Source of the DNA: an uncultured Prevotellaceae bacterium
Lineage (GTDB): Bacteria; Bacteroidota; Bacteroidia; Bacteroidales; Bacteroidaceae
Reading direction: 5' to 3'
Assembly (NCBI GenBank): GCA_937891085.1
Contig: CALAEY010000105.1
Coordinates: 1-9,741 of the forward strand
Length of the DNA: 9,741 nt
The notes below the pieces were generated by a model, which saw nothing but the letters and a program-made list of their open reading frames with translations, made no database searches and had not been told where the DNA came from. This document shows, piece by piece, positions 1 to 7,101 of the stretch. The position numbers and the translations under genes are program-made. The first letter of the stretch is position 1; each line of letters opens with the position of its first letter.

Positions 1-43
1 CCTAAGATAAGCATCTTTGTGAATCAGACAAGTTGATCCGTGT

Positions 44-132
44 GCTCAGTCACGGTGATGACTGAGCTTCGTCCTCACCTTGACTGACCTCAGGCGAAAG
101 GGAGAATGACCTCAGTCATAACGGTGACTGAG
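44..132. repeat. TGACTGA repeat cluster with two stem-loops
   Basis: The heptamer TGACTGA occurs five times in about 90 bases: on the plus strand at 59-65, 81-87 and 125-131, and inverted (TCAGTCA) at 46-52 and 112-118. Two pairs form perfect stems: GCTCAGTCA at 44-52 with TGACTGAGC at 59-67 (six-base loop), and CTCAGTCA at 111-118 with TGACTGAG at 125-132 (six-base loop). TGACCTCAG is also directly repeated at 85-93 and 107-115. No gene overlaps it. It may be an interspersed palindromic repeat or a binding-site cluster; function unknown. Confidence 0.7.
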
Positions 133-246
133 CAGAAAGAACAGGCATCTATTTGCGCTGAAATGCCAGATGTTCACAAGAAATGCAGGCACTTTCTGCC
201 GAAAAGCCTTGTGTTATCGTGAAAATGCTTCACTATTATATGCAGC

Positions 247-280
247 AATGCTTGGTATTTCCGCAGAAACACCAAGCATT
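247..280 (-). terminator. Strong 34-base hairpin, possible transcript end
   Basis: AATGCTTGGT at 247-256 is the exact reverse complement of ACCAAGCATT at 271-280. Inside these arms TTTC (258-261) pairs with GAAA (266-269), leaving one A/C mismatch and the tetraloop CGCA. It begins about 40 bases beyond the stop of the last minus-strand gene, so it could end that transcript or protect its 3' end. There is no U-run after the stem in either direction, so it is not a textbook intrinsic terminator. The hairpin is clear; the terminator role is inference. Confidence 0.4.
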
Positions 281-321
281 ACTATGAATTGGCTTTACTT
301 TTGGTAAAAAAAGAGGGAATT

Positions 322-768
322 TTACATCTCCAGCAGATCCTTCAAGAAGGCATTGAGCTCATCGTCTAAGCCTTTCAGAAGCTCATCGTTTACCAGCAGA
401 GTGTCGTCATCCATAAGCAGCAGCTCTGCTACAGTTTCCTTGTGCTCATCCACCTGCACGAAGGAGTAGGGCTTCATGATGTGCAGCTGGTCGAAGGCGC
501 CTTGGGCTTTCAGATCTTCAAGCAGGGAAGTGAGGGAAGACTGGACCTCTTCGTCGAAATCATCACTCTCATACGTGGCCCATTCGGTAATGCGGACATG
601 AGCCAATTCGTTGTCATCATCGTCATAGATAGTGAGTCGGGCGTCTGCCTGATTTGGTTGTAGGTGGATGTCAGTGACGATATCCATCTCACTCTCTGAC
701 TTGAAGCGTGACATTGCCTTCTTGACAGCATCACGGATGATTTTTTTAGAAGAATCGTTCAGTATCAT
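322..768 (-). CDS. Small acidic protein of unknown function
   Basis: An open frame of 148 residues. I chose ATG at 768 because AAAGGAG lies five bases before it; a GTG two codons upstream (774) overlaps that ribosome binding site and is unlikely to be used. The protein has a basic N-terminal helix-like stretch (SSKKIIRDAVKKAMSRFKSE), then turns strongly acidic: a DDDDNE run near residue 50, ESDDFDEE near 70, and a C-terminal segment with DDDTLLVNDELL and repeated DDEL/KDLLE leucine-acid patterns that look amphipathic. There is no signal peptide or membrane segment, so it is probably cytoplasmic. I do not recognise a family with a known role. It starts about 30 bases after the stop of the upstream lipoprotein gene and is probably in the same transcript. 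It is probably real, given the strong ribosome binding site, full-length frame and coherent composition. Confidence 0.85.
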   Translation of the reverse strand: MILNDSSKKIIRDAVKKAMSRFKSESEMDIVTDIHLQPNQADARLTIYDDDDNELAHVRITEWATYESDDFDEEVQSSLTSLLEDLKAQGAFDQLHIMKPYSFVQVDEHKETVAELLLMDDDTLLVNDELLKGLDDELNAFLKDLLEM

Positions 769-773
769 AATCA

Positions 774-780
774 CTCCTTT
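774..780 (-). promoter_or_regulatory. Ribosome binding site AAAGGAG of the acidic-protein gene
   Basis: On the minus strand AAAGGAG is followed by TGATT and then ATG at 768. This is the clearest Shine-Dalgarno sequence in the window; most other genes here have weak ones or none, as is common in Bacteroidota. It decides the start of the 148-residue gene in favour of ATG at 768 over GTG at 774. Confidence 0.75.
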
Positions 781-799
781 CTTACTGCTTTATCCTTGA

Positions 800-1987
800 T
801 TATTTGCTAAATCTATTTAGTTGTGCCTTCAGCAGAGCTATGTTGGCATGACGCTTCTCCAGCTCCTTGTAGTAAGCATGTGCCAGCATGAAGCGTATGG
901 GATATCTACCGCTGGTATAGGCATCTTCGGTCTCGGTGAGATGCACCTTATCTGCTGCAGCTGCTTTTTCCAAAGCCGTGCCGATCCAATTGAAGGCCTC
1001 TTCTATGTTGTCCTGCATCTCATAGGCCAAAGCCAGATTGTAGGCGGCATAGCATTGCTTCTTGGCACTCTTGGAGCTGTCAAAGGCTTGCTGCCAGAGT
1101 TCAGCGGCCTTTTCCCATTGGCTTTCATGGGCATAGACCACGCCATCGCGCATCTTGATGTTCCCATTGGTGAAGAAGTTGCGCTCTGTGGTAGTCCAGT
1201 GTGGAAGCAGACTGTTCACAGGGATAGTGCCTGCAAAGTCGGAGGCTTGCTTCAGCATCTCTTGCGTATTGATCAACCTGCCGCGTACATTGTTATAGCT
1301 GCCACCAACCTCATCCCAATAGATGCTGTCACTGGCATTGACGGTAGTCACAGGAGTATCACGATCAGGCAAGTAGAGGTTGATGGTAGGGCGTACGTTC
1401 ACAGCTACCTGTCCGCCAAAGATGCCAAACTCAGGGATGTAACCTACTTCGCGTACTTCACGCAGCTGCAGGGCCTCCAGTGAAATCAGCACATCTACGT
1501 CAAGGTCGCTGCAAAGCTGGTTGATTTCCTCCAATGAGAGACTGCCAGCACGCAGTTGCGTATCGTTAGCACGAAGGGCAGAATCGCAGATGATCACCTG
1601 CTCGAAGTATTGCTCATCAGCAATGGCTTGTGCCAGAGACTCAATAGCCAAGGCAGGTGTACCATTATAATAGGTGGTCTTGTGCGAATAGCCGTCAACC
1701 TCAGAATCTGGGGTGTCTGTAAACTGTCTGGCAAGCAGATTCGGCAGATTCTCAGGCACGTTATTTACGATGCCCACTCGCTTCAGCTCATCAGGAAAGC
1801 TGATTCTGGCTGGCTGCATGTAGTCTATAGAGAGCTGCTCAATACTTTGACAGCCAGTTAGCATCAGGAAGGTTAATTGAAAGATTGAGAAATGGAGAGA
1901 TTGAGAAATTGAAATATGGCAGCTACGCAATGCTGTCAGAGCATCACTCACCAATTCTCTGCAATATGTCCAAATATGATTTTTCAT
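800..1987 (-). CDS. DUF6340-type lipoprotein with TPR-like C-terminus
   Basis: A predicted lipoprotein of 395 residues from ATG at 1987. A lipobox LTGC places the acylated cysteine at residue 46, followed by QSIEQLSIDYMQPARISFP, a pattern I associate with DUF6340 proteins of Bacteroidales. The residues after the cysteine lack the acidic run of Bacteroidota surface-export signals, so the protein probably faces the periplasm. The C-terminal third (from about GVVYAHESQWEKAAELW, then AAYNLALAYEMQDNIEEAFNWIGTAL) looks like two or more TPR helices, suggesting protein binding. The role is unknown. I chose ATG at 1987 because TAGGTG precedes it; the frame stays open to a GTG at 2059, but that extension (IERWRNGEIERLRD) is translated repeat DNA. 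The signal peptide is unusually long, and its hydrophobic part is encoded partly by another copy of the repeat. The gene follows secA and is probably cotranscribed with it. Confidence 0.82.
   Translation of the reverse strand: MKNHIWTYCRELVSDALTALRSCHISISQSLHFSIFQLTFLMLTGCQSIEQLSIDYMQPARISFPDELKRVGIVNNVPENLPNLLARQFTDTPDSEVDGYSHKTTYYNGTPALAIESLAQAIADEQYFEQVIICDSALRANDTQLRAGSLSLEEINQLCSDLDVDVLISLEALQLREVREVGYIPEFGIFGGQVAVNVRPTINLYLPDRDTPVTTVNASDSIYWDEVGGSYNNVRGRLINTQEMLKQASDFAGTIPVNSLLPHWTTTERNFFTNGNIKMRDGVVYAHESQWEKAAELWQQAFDSSKSAKKQCYAAYNLALAYEMQDNIEEAFNWIGTALEKAAAADKVHLTETEDAYTSGRYPIRFMLAHAYYKELEKRHANIALLKAQLNRFSK
1873..1912 (+). repeat. Octamer tandem array, plus-strand copy (5 units)
   Basis: Five consecutive 8-base units fit the consensus GARATKGA with few changes: TTAATTGA, AAGATTGA, GAAATGGA, GAGATTGA, GAAATTGA. 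The array lies inside the lipoprotein gene, where its reverse complement encodes about ISISQSLHFSIFQL, the hydrophobic approach to the lipobox. Its core at 1887-1906 is an exact 20-base inverted match to 2026-2045. It pairs with the array at 2012-2059 to form an inverted repeat around the presumed start codon of the gene. Confidence 0.85.
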
Positions 1988-2011
1988 CTTTACACCTACT
2001 TTAGTTATGAA

Positions 2012-2059
2012 ACAATCTCTTAATCTCTCAATCTCTCCATTTCTCCATCTCTCAATCAC
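2012..2059 (-). repeat. Octamer tandem array, minus-strand copy (6 units)
   Basis: Read on the minus strand, six 8-base units follow one another: GTGATTGA, GAGATGGA, GAAATGGA, GAGATTGA, GAGATTAA, GAGATTGT. The secA stop codon (2058-2056) lies within the first unit, so the array begins exactly where secA ends and fills most of the gap to the lipoprotein gene. It is the inverted partner of the array at 1873-1912. I have an unverified impression that similar GAGATTGA-type sequences are common between genes in Prevotella and Bacteroides. Confidence 0.85.
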
Positions 2060-5000
2060 ACCAACCCCTTGCCGTGGCAGTTCTTATACTTCTTGCCACT
2101 GCCACAAGGACAAGGATCGTTGCGTCCTATCTTCTTAGGAGCCACGAAAGGCTGATTCTTAGGCTGCTGGCGTGTGTCCTGACGGGCAGCTGCATCCTGG
2201 GCAGAATCGTTGAGGTCTTCCTTCTGCTCACGATACTTGCTCATGTCTTGCTTCTGCTCTGGGGCAGCGGCACGAACCTGCACCTGTACTGGCTGCTGTG
2301 GCTGTTCTGGTTGCTGCTGGATAGGTATCTGCCCACGCATCAAGATGCCCACAGTCTCGCTGTTGATCTTCTCCACCATAGCGTCGAAGAGGTTCACAGA
2401 CTCTAATTTATAAATAAGGAGTGGATCCTTCTGCTCATAGCTGGCGTTCTGCACAGAGTGGCGCAGTTCGTCGAGCTCACGCAGATTCTCCTTCCAAGAT
2501 TCATCGATCACATGCAGCAAGATGCTCTTCTCAAAGCCCTTCACGATAGACTTACATTCTGTCTCGTAAGCTTCCTTCAGGTTTACGGAGATGTTGTACA
2601 CTTTCTTACCGTCTGTCACAGGTATCAGGATGTTTTCGTACATCTGGCCTTGATTCTCATAGACCATCTTGATGACTGGATTGGCTACCTCTGCCAGATG
2701 GTCGGTACGGCGCTTGAACATCGCCATAGCGGCATCAAACACTTTCTCCGTGAGGTCTTGTTTTCTGCCGTTCATGAATTCTTCCTCGGTGAATGGAGGC
2801 TCCATAGCCATAGCCTGCAGGATGTCCATCTTGCAGTTGTCATAGTCAGGCGCACCCACAGCCTTGGCACAGCGCTCCCACACCATGTTCACGATGTCCA
2901 TGCCAATGCGTTCGCCAATCAGAGCGTGGCGACGCTTGGTGTAGATCACCGTACGTTGCTTGTTCATTACGTCATCATATTCCAGCAGGTGCTTACGGAT
3001 ACCGAAGTTGTTCTCCTCCACCTTCTTCTGTGCACGCTCGATGCTCTGAGAGATCATCTTGTGCTCCAGCATGTCACCTTCCTTGTAGCCCAACTTATCC
3101 ATCACACTGGCGATACGGTCGCTGGAGAACAGACGCATCAGGTCGTCTTCCAGTGATACGAAGAATACGGATGAACCTGGGTCACCCTGACGACCGGCAC
3201 GACCACGCAACTGGCGGTCTACACGGCGAGACTCATGACGCTCTGTACCGATGATGGCCAAACCACCTGCCTCACGTACCTCTGGTGTCAGCTTGATATC
3301 GGTACCACGACCAGCCATGTTGGTGGCGATGGTCACAGCACCCAGCATACGCTCTTCCTCGTGTTTAGTACCATCAGGATTATCCACCATGATAGTGCCC
3401 AGCCTGCTCTGTCCTGCCAGTGCCACCACTTCAGCCTCACGCTGGTGCAACTTAGCATTCAGTACATTGTGAGGTATCTTGCGCATGTCGAGCATACGGC
3501 TCAGGGTCTCTGAGATTTCCACGGAGGTAGTACCCACCAAGCAAGGGCGTCCGCTGTTGCGCATCTTCTCAATCTCGGCAATGACTGCCTTGTATTTCTC
3601 ACGCTTTGTCTTATAGACGCGGTCGTTCATATCATTACGAGCGATAGGGCGGTTGGTCGGAATCACCACCACATCCAGCTTGTAGATGTCCCAGAACTCA
3701 CCAGCCTCTGTCTCTGCCGTACCTGTCATACCAGCCAACTTGTGGTACATACGGAAGTAGTTCTGCAGGGTGATGGTGGCGAAGGTCTGCGTAGCAGCTT
3801 CAATCTTCACACGCTCCTTAGACTCTACAGCCTGATGCAGACCGTCACTCCAGCGACGGCCTTCCATGATACGGCCTGTCTGCTCATCCACAATCTTCAC
3901 TTGGTCGTTGATCACCACATAGTCCACATCCTTGGTGAACATGGTGTAGGCCTTGAGCAACTGCAGCAAGGTATGTACGCGCTCCGACTTGATGGAGTAG
4001 TCGGTCAGCATATCGTCTTTCTTCTGCAAGCGTTCCTCATCAGTGAGATCGGTACGTGCCTCCAGCTGTGAAAGCTCGGTGGCAATGTCTGGCAGCACGA
4101 AGAAAGTAGGATCAGAGGTATAACCACTGATTTCATCGAAACCCTTATCGGTGAGGTCTACGCTCTTCAGCTTCTCGTCGATGACGAAGTACAATGGATC
4201 TGTCACCTCGTGCATACGGCGGTTGTTTTGCTCCATATAGATTTCCTCGGTCTTGAGCATACCGGCCTTGATGCCCTGCTCACTGAGGAACTTAATCAAA
4301 GGTTGGTTCTTAGGCAAAGCCTTGTGGCTGCGATAGAGTGAGAGGAAACCAGCCTCCACCTCTTTCTGGTCGTCTGAATAGACCATGCGCTTGGCATCTG
4401 CCAGATACTTGGTAGCCAGATCTTTCTGCTTAGCTACCAACTTCTCTACCATTGGGCGGAATTGCTCGAAGAGCTGCTCTACATCGCCCTTTGGGATAGG
4501 ACCAGAGATGATCAACGGCGTACGGGCGTCATCGATCAACACTGAGTCCACCTCATCCACGATGGCGTAGTTGTGCTGGCGCTGCACCAAGTCTTGTGGG
4601 CGCATGGCCATGTTGTCACGCAGATAGTCGAAACCGAACTCATTGTTGGTACCGAAGGTGATGTCTGCCAAGTAAGCCTTGCGACGAGCCTCGGAGTTAG
4701 GCTGATGCTTGTCGATGCAATCTACGCTCAGACCATGGAACATATAGAGAGGTCCCATCCATTCAGAGTCACGCTTAGACAGGTAGTCGTTCACGGTCAC
4801 TACGTGTACGCCATTGCCTGTCAGGGCGTTCAGGAATACTGGGAGGGTAGCCACCAAGGTCTTACCTTCACCAGTGGCCATTTCTGCAATCTTACCCTTG
4901 TGCAGTACCACACCACCGAAGAGCTGCACGTCGTAGTGTACCATGTTCCAGGTGATTTCGCTACCGCCTGCCATCCAGTGGTTCACGTAGATAGCTTTGT

Positions 5001-5448
5001 CGCCCTCTATGCGCACGAAGTCGTGCGTTGCAGCCAAGTCGCGGTCAAAGTCGTTGGCAGTCACTACCGTTTCCTCATTCTCAGAGAAGCGGCGGGCAGT
5101 CTCCTTCACAATGGCGAACACCTCTGGCAGCACCTCATCGAGTGCTTTCTCATAGATCTCCAGCACCTCTTTTTCCAACTTGTCTATCTGGTTGAAGATA
5201 GGCTCGCGGTCTTCCAGTTCTGTGGTTTCTATGCTGTCCTTCAGTTCCTGAATCTTGGCTTTCTCTGCTGCGGCAGAGTTCTGTACCTTCATTTTCAGCT
5301 CCTGGCTCTTGGCGCGCAGAGCGTCATTGTCCAACTGCTGAATGGCTGGATATGCTGCTTTGATCTTTTCTACCCATGGAGAAATCTCCTTCATGTCTCG
5401 AGAAGACTTATTTCCGAAAATCTTACTTAAAAATTCATTAAATCCCAT
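2056..5448 (-). CDS. secA: SecA preprotein translocase ATPase
   Basis: SecA is the ATPase that drives unfolded precursors through SecYEG at the inner membrane. All hallmarks are present: Walker A MATGEGKT (190-197), Walker B DEVD (298-301), the LRDNMA segment before it, GMTGTAETE near 573, MAGRGTDIKL (711-720) and the arginine-finger region QLRGRAGRQGDPGSS (746-760). The C-terminus has a Q/P-rich linker and then a zinc tail, NDPCPCGSGKKYKNCHGK, with ligands C1113, C1115, C1124 and H1125; this tail contacts SecB or ribosomes in other bacteria. At 1130 residues it is longer than E. coli SecA (901), as usual in Bacteroidota, with extra charged sequence near residues 50-95 and 320-400. ATG at 5448 gives the expected amphipathic N-terminus GFNEFLSKIFGNK. 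No Shine-Dalgarno is evident; the leader is very A-rich. A TAnnTTTG promoter element lies upstream. Identification is secure. Confidence 0.99.
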   Translation of the reverse strand: MGFNEFLSKIFGNKSSRDMKEISPWVEKIKAAYPAIQQLDNDALRAKSQELKMKVQNSAAAEKAKIQELKDSIETTELEDREPIFNQIDKLEKEVLEIYEKALDEVLPEVFAIVKETARRFSENEETVVTANDFDRDLAATHDFVRIEGDKAIYVNHWMAGGSEITWNMVHYDVQLFGGVVLHKGKIAEMATGEGKTLVATLPVFLNALTGNGVHVVTVNDYLSKRDSEWMGPLYMFHGLSVDCIDKHQPNSEARRKAYLADITFGTNNEFGFDYLRDNMAMRPQDLVQRQHNYAIVDEVDSVLIDDARTPLIISGPIPKGDVEQLFEQFRPMVEKLVAKQKDLATKYLADAKRMVYSDDQKEVEAGFLSLYRSHKALPKNQPLIKFLSEQGIKAGMLKTEEIYMEQNNRRMHEVTDPLYFVIDEKLKSVDLTDKGFDEISGYTSDPTFFVLPDIATELSQLEARTDLTDEERLQKKDDMLTDYSIKSERVHTLLQLLKAYTMFTKDVDYVVINDQVKIVDEQTGRIMEGRRWSDGLHQAVESKERVKIEAATQTFATITLQNYFRMYHKLAGMTGTAETEAGEFWDIYKLDVVVIPTNRPIARNDMNDRVYKTKREKYKAVIAEIEKMRNSGRPCLVGTTSVEISETLSRMLDMRKIPHNVLNAKLHQREAEVVALAGQSRLGTIMVDNPDGTKHEEERMLGAVTIATNMAGRGTDIKLTPEVREAGGLAIIGTERHESRRVDRQLRGRAGRQGDPGSSVFFVSLEDDLMRLFSSDRIASVMDKLGYKEGDMLEHKMISQSIERAQKKVEENNFGIRKHLLEYDDVMNKQRTVIYTKRRHALIGERIGMDIVNMVWERCAKAVGAPDYDNCKMDILQAMAMEPPFTEEEFMNGRKQDLTEKVFDAAMAMFKRRTDHLAEVANPVIKMVYENQGQMYENILIPVTDGKKVYNISVNLKEAYETECKSIVKGFEKSILLHVIDESWKENLRELDELRHSVQNASYEQKDPLLIYKLESVNLFDAMVEKINSETVGILMRGQIPIQQQPEQPQQPVQVQVRAAAPEQKQDMSKYREQKEDLNDSAQDAAARQDTRQQPKNQPFVAPKKIGRNDPCPCGSGKKYKNCHGKGLV

Positions 5449-5494
5449 GCTACTATATGTATGTTTTTTTTGTTGATTATTAATATTAGCGTCG

Positions 5495-5502
5495 CAAAGT
5501 TA
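5495..5502 (-). promoter_or_regulatory. Bacteroidota -7 element upstream of secA
   Basis: TAACTTTG on the minus strand matches the Bacteroidota -7 consensus TAnnTTTG. Transcription would start near 5490, giving a leader of about 40 bases that is A/T-rich (a run of eight A's) before the secA ATG at 5448. I see no good -33 TTG at the usual distance. The same octamer occurs inverted at 5517-5524 (TAACTTTG on the plus strand), 14 bases away, so the two form a perfect inverted repeat that could act as an operator, a stem-loop after the phosphatase gene, or a second outward-facing promoter element. Confidence 0.55.
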
Positions 5503-5535
5503 CATTAAAATGCTGATAACTTTGTATAGAAGTGC

Positions 5536-7101
5536 TCAAAAATCTAAAGAAAATGCCTCTGAGGCATTCGGAGCACGGATGTGAAGGGCACCTGCCAAGG
5601 TCGGTGCTAAGCATTTGGCAGATATAGGGGTGCGGAGGGTGGCAGCCTGAATGCCTGTCCCGAAGATGATGAGGGGAGCTGGCACTATGGCCTTGTTTAC
5701 CACGTAATTTTGTGCCGGATTGTTTTCGTGTATCACGGTCCATCCTGGCAGCACATCGATGATCAAGTCGCCTGAGCGCTCTGGATAGAAACCGTTGCGG
5801 GTATGCTCCCACGTGCTGTTACCATTGCTGACCAGCAGTTTGTTAGCACTGAATACCTGATGCACGCCACTGAACTGTACCAAGAATTCAGCAGCTTTCT
5901 CTTGAATGTCAGAGAGGTTGATTTGCTTCTCCTCGATTAACTTATGGTTCAGGTAGATTTGCTGATCATTGTATGCCTCGATGTATTGCCCTTCGCCATA
6001 GGTTGCCATCAGATAAACGTTGAGAAGGGCAGCGCACCTGTTCAGGTAGAAGTCGCCTGAAGGCAAGCGGTATTTCTTTGGTTCCAGTGCCTCGTAGTCT
6101 GTGTATCCTGTAGAGGAGATGCAGAGCAGCACGTTCTGCATGCCCACCTTCCTATCAAGCAGGCTAATGAGCTGTGCCACAGAGCGATCCAGACGCAGGT
6201 AGGTGTCCTGTATCTCGATGGAGTGGTCAGTACCACTCTGATGATCATAGCCCCCGGCATAGTAGGTCAGTGCCAGATAGTCAGGCGTAGAGTCATAGCC
6301 TATGGTGGTATGACTGAGCAACTCCTCTGCCAGTTTGTTCACCTCGTCGTTGATCAGCGGGGTGGTGCAATACTTGCGATAGAGGTTCACCCTGTCATCG
6401 CTTGGGGTGTATTTGAAAGCCCCTTCCTGCGTGCCTTGCAGGTAGATGTACTGACCCGGAGGCAAGGTGGGTTCCCACGATTGGTTCTTGATGGTATAGG
6501 CGGGTGAGCGTTGCTCATTGTACTGTCCCACCCAGGCAGGAAATTCTGGATAGTAGGTGGTGCTGCACCACTTTCCCGTGCTTTCATCTAGCCAGAGCGC
6601 ACAGTCGGCAGCATGCCCGGCTGAAAGAATGGCAGCATCGCGGAAAGGTGCAATGGCATAGACCAGAGCCTTGCTGCCAGTCTGAATCTTCAGTTCGTCA
6701 GGCACGTTGGTAGTGAGCATCTGCATGGCAGAGCTGCTTTGGGAGGTATAGTTGCCCATGAAGTCGGCATCATCCACACAACTCTTAGTGTTCAGCGTTG
6801 AGGTATTCAGCCACTGGTTGCCCACGATGCCATGCACTGAGGGGGTAGTGCCCGTAAAGAGCGAGGCGATGGCAGAAGAGCGGTCGGGCTTACTGAAGTC
6901 GAACGTCAACTGTGAGTAGAATCTCCCCTCACGCATCAAGCGCTTGAATCCCTGCTCGCCATAGAGGGCCGAGAAGTTCTCCAGATAGTCGGAGCGCAGC
7001 TGGTCTATGGTGAGAGACACCACAAGGCGTGGCGTTGCGGGTTGCGCTTGCAAGCCTCCCAACGTCAGCAGCAGGATGTATGTCAGCAGTCCTTTCTTCA
7101 T
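5536..7101 (-). CDS. PafA-like alkaline phosphatase family protein, probably inactive
   Basis: A 521-residue secreted protein. A type I signal peptide (MKKGLLTYILLLTLGGLQAQ) predicts periplasmic location. The fold is the alkaline phosphatase/nucleotide pyrophosphatase type nearest to PafA: RLVVSLTIDQLRSDYL (Asp33 as first metal ligand), TGTTPSVHGIVGNQW (84-97, Asn95 kept), ILSAGHAADCALW (158-170), IEIQDTYLRLDRSVAQL (295-311) and a C-terminal NGFYPERSGDLIIDVLPGW. Several catalytic positions look lost. Where active relatives have T-A-D-H-G, this has S-S-T-G-Y (329-333), removing an Asp/His ligand pair; the expected late His before the PLIIFG strand is absent; the Lys of the PafA Lys-x-Arg pair appears to be Pro152, with Arg154 kept; the nucleophile site reads KPDRSSAIAS. 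I therefore infer a binding or scaffold protein rather than an enzyme. Its ATG overlaps the stop of the upstream gene (ATGA), so the two are translationally coupled. Confidence 0.85.
   Translation of the reverse strand: MKKGLLTYILLLTLGGLQAQPATPRLVVSLTIDQLRSDYLENFSALYGEQGFKRLMREGRFYSQLTFDFSKPDRSSAIASLFTGTTPSVHGIVGNQWLNTSTLNTKSCVDDADFMGNYTSQSSSAMQMLTTNVPDELKIQTGSKALVYAIAPFRDAAILSAGHAADCALWLDESTGKWCSTTYYPEFPAWVGQYNEQRSPAYTIKNQSWEPTLPPGQYIYLQGTQEGAFKYTPSDDRVNLYRKYCTTPLINDEVNKLAEELLSHTTIGYDSTPDYLALTYYAGGYDHQSGTDHSIEIQDTYLRLDRSVAQLISLLDRKVGMQNVLLCISSTGYTDYEALEPKKYRLPSGDFYLNRCAALLNVYLMATYGEGQYIEAYNDQQIYLNHKLIEEKQINLSDIQEKAAEFLVQFSGVHQVFSANKLLVSNGNSTWEHTRNGFYPERSGDLIIDVLPGWTVIHENNPAQNYVVNKAIVPAPLIIFGTGIQAATLRTPISAKCLAPTLAGALHIRAPNASEAFSLDF

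Larger units (their letters stand above)
1..321. other. Gene-free region rich in inverted repeats
   Basis: I find no convincing coding region here on either strand. The stretch lies downstream of the last minus-strand gene and carries several inverted repeats: a cluster of TGACTGA motifs (44-132), a weaker stem at 146-172 (CATCT-ATTT paired with AAAT-AGATG, three bases bulged) and a strong hairpin at 247-280. The A-run at 305-312 reads as a T-run just after the stop of the minus-strand gene, but I see no stem directly before it. The region could be a transcript end, an interspersed repeat or a structured RNA; nothing in the sequence decides between these. Confidence 0.6.

Noticed and set aside
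44..132. CRISPR array
   Set aside because: The repeated units are short, in both orientations and unevenly spaced, with no uniform spacers and no cas genes nearby.
303..316. Intrinsic terminator using the T-run after the acidic-protein gene
   Set aside because: The minus strand has seven T's here but no stem immediately before them.
821..1483. Plus-strand open frame (220 codons) opposite the lipoprotein gene
   Set aside because: Antisense to a gene with a clear lipobox and TPR-like region; no start signal or recognisable motif.
2057..2059. GTG start of the lipoprotein gene overlapping the secA stop
   Set aside because: The added 24 residues are translated octamer repeat (IERWRNGEIERLRD), charged and unlike a signal peptide; ATG at 1987 has a TAGGTG before it.
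1873..2059. Insertion sequence or MITE with terminal inverted repeats
   Set aside because: The ends are tandem octamers rather than defined termini, I see no target-site duplication, and no transposase is present; a simple-repeat origin fits as well.
2458..3156. Plus-strand open frame (232 codons) opposite the secA C-terminal half
   Set aside because: Shadow of secA, with the same biased composition and no family resemblance.
4573..5430. Long plus-strand open frame (285 codons) opposite secA
   Set aside because: It lies wholly antisense to a certain secA; the H/V/L-rich translation is typical of a shadow frame and has no recognisable domain.
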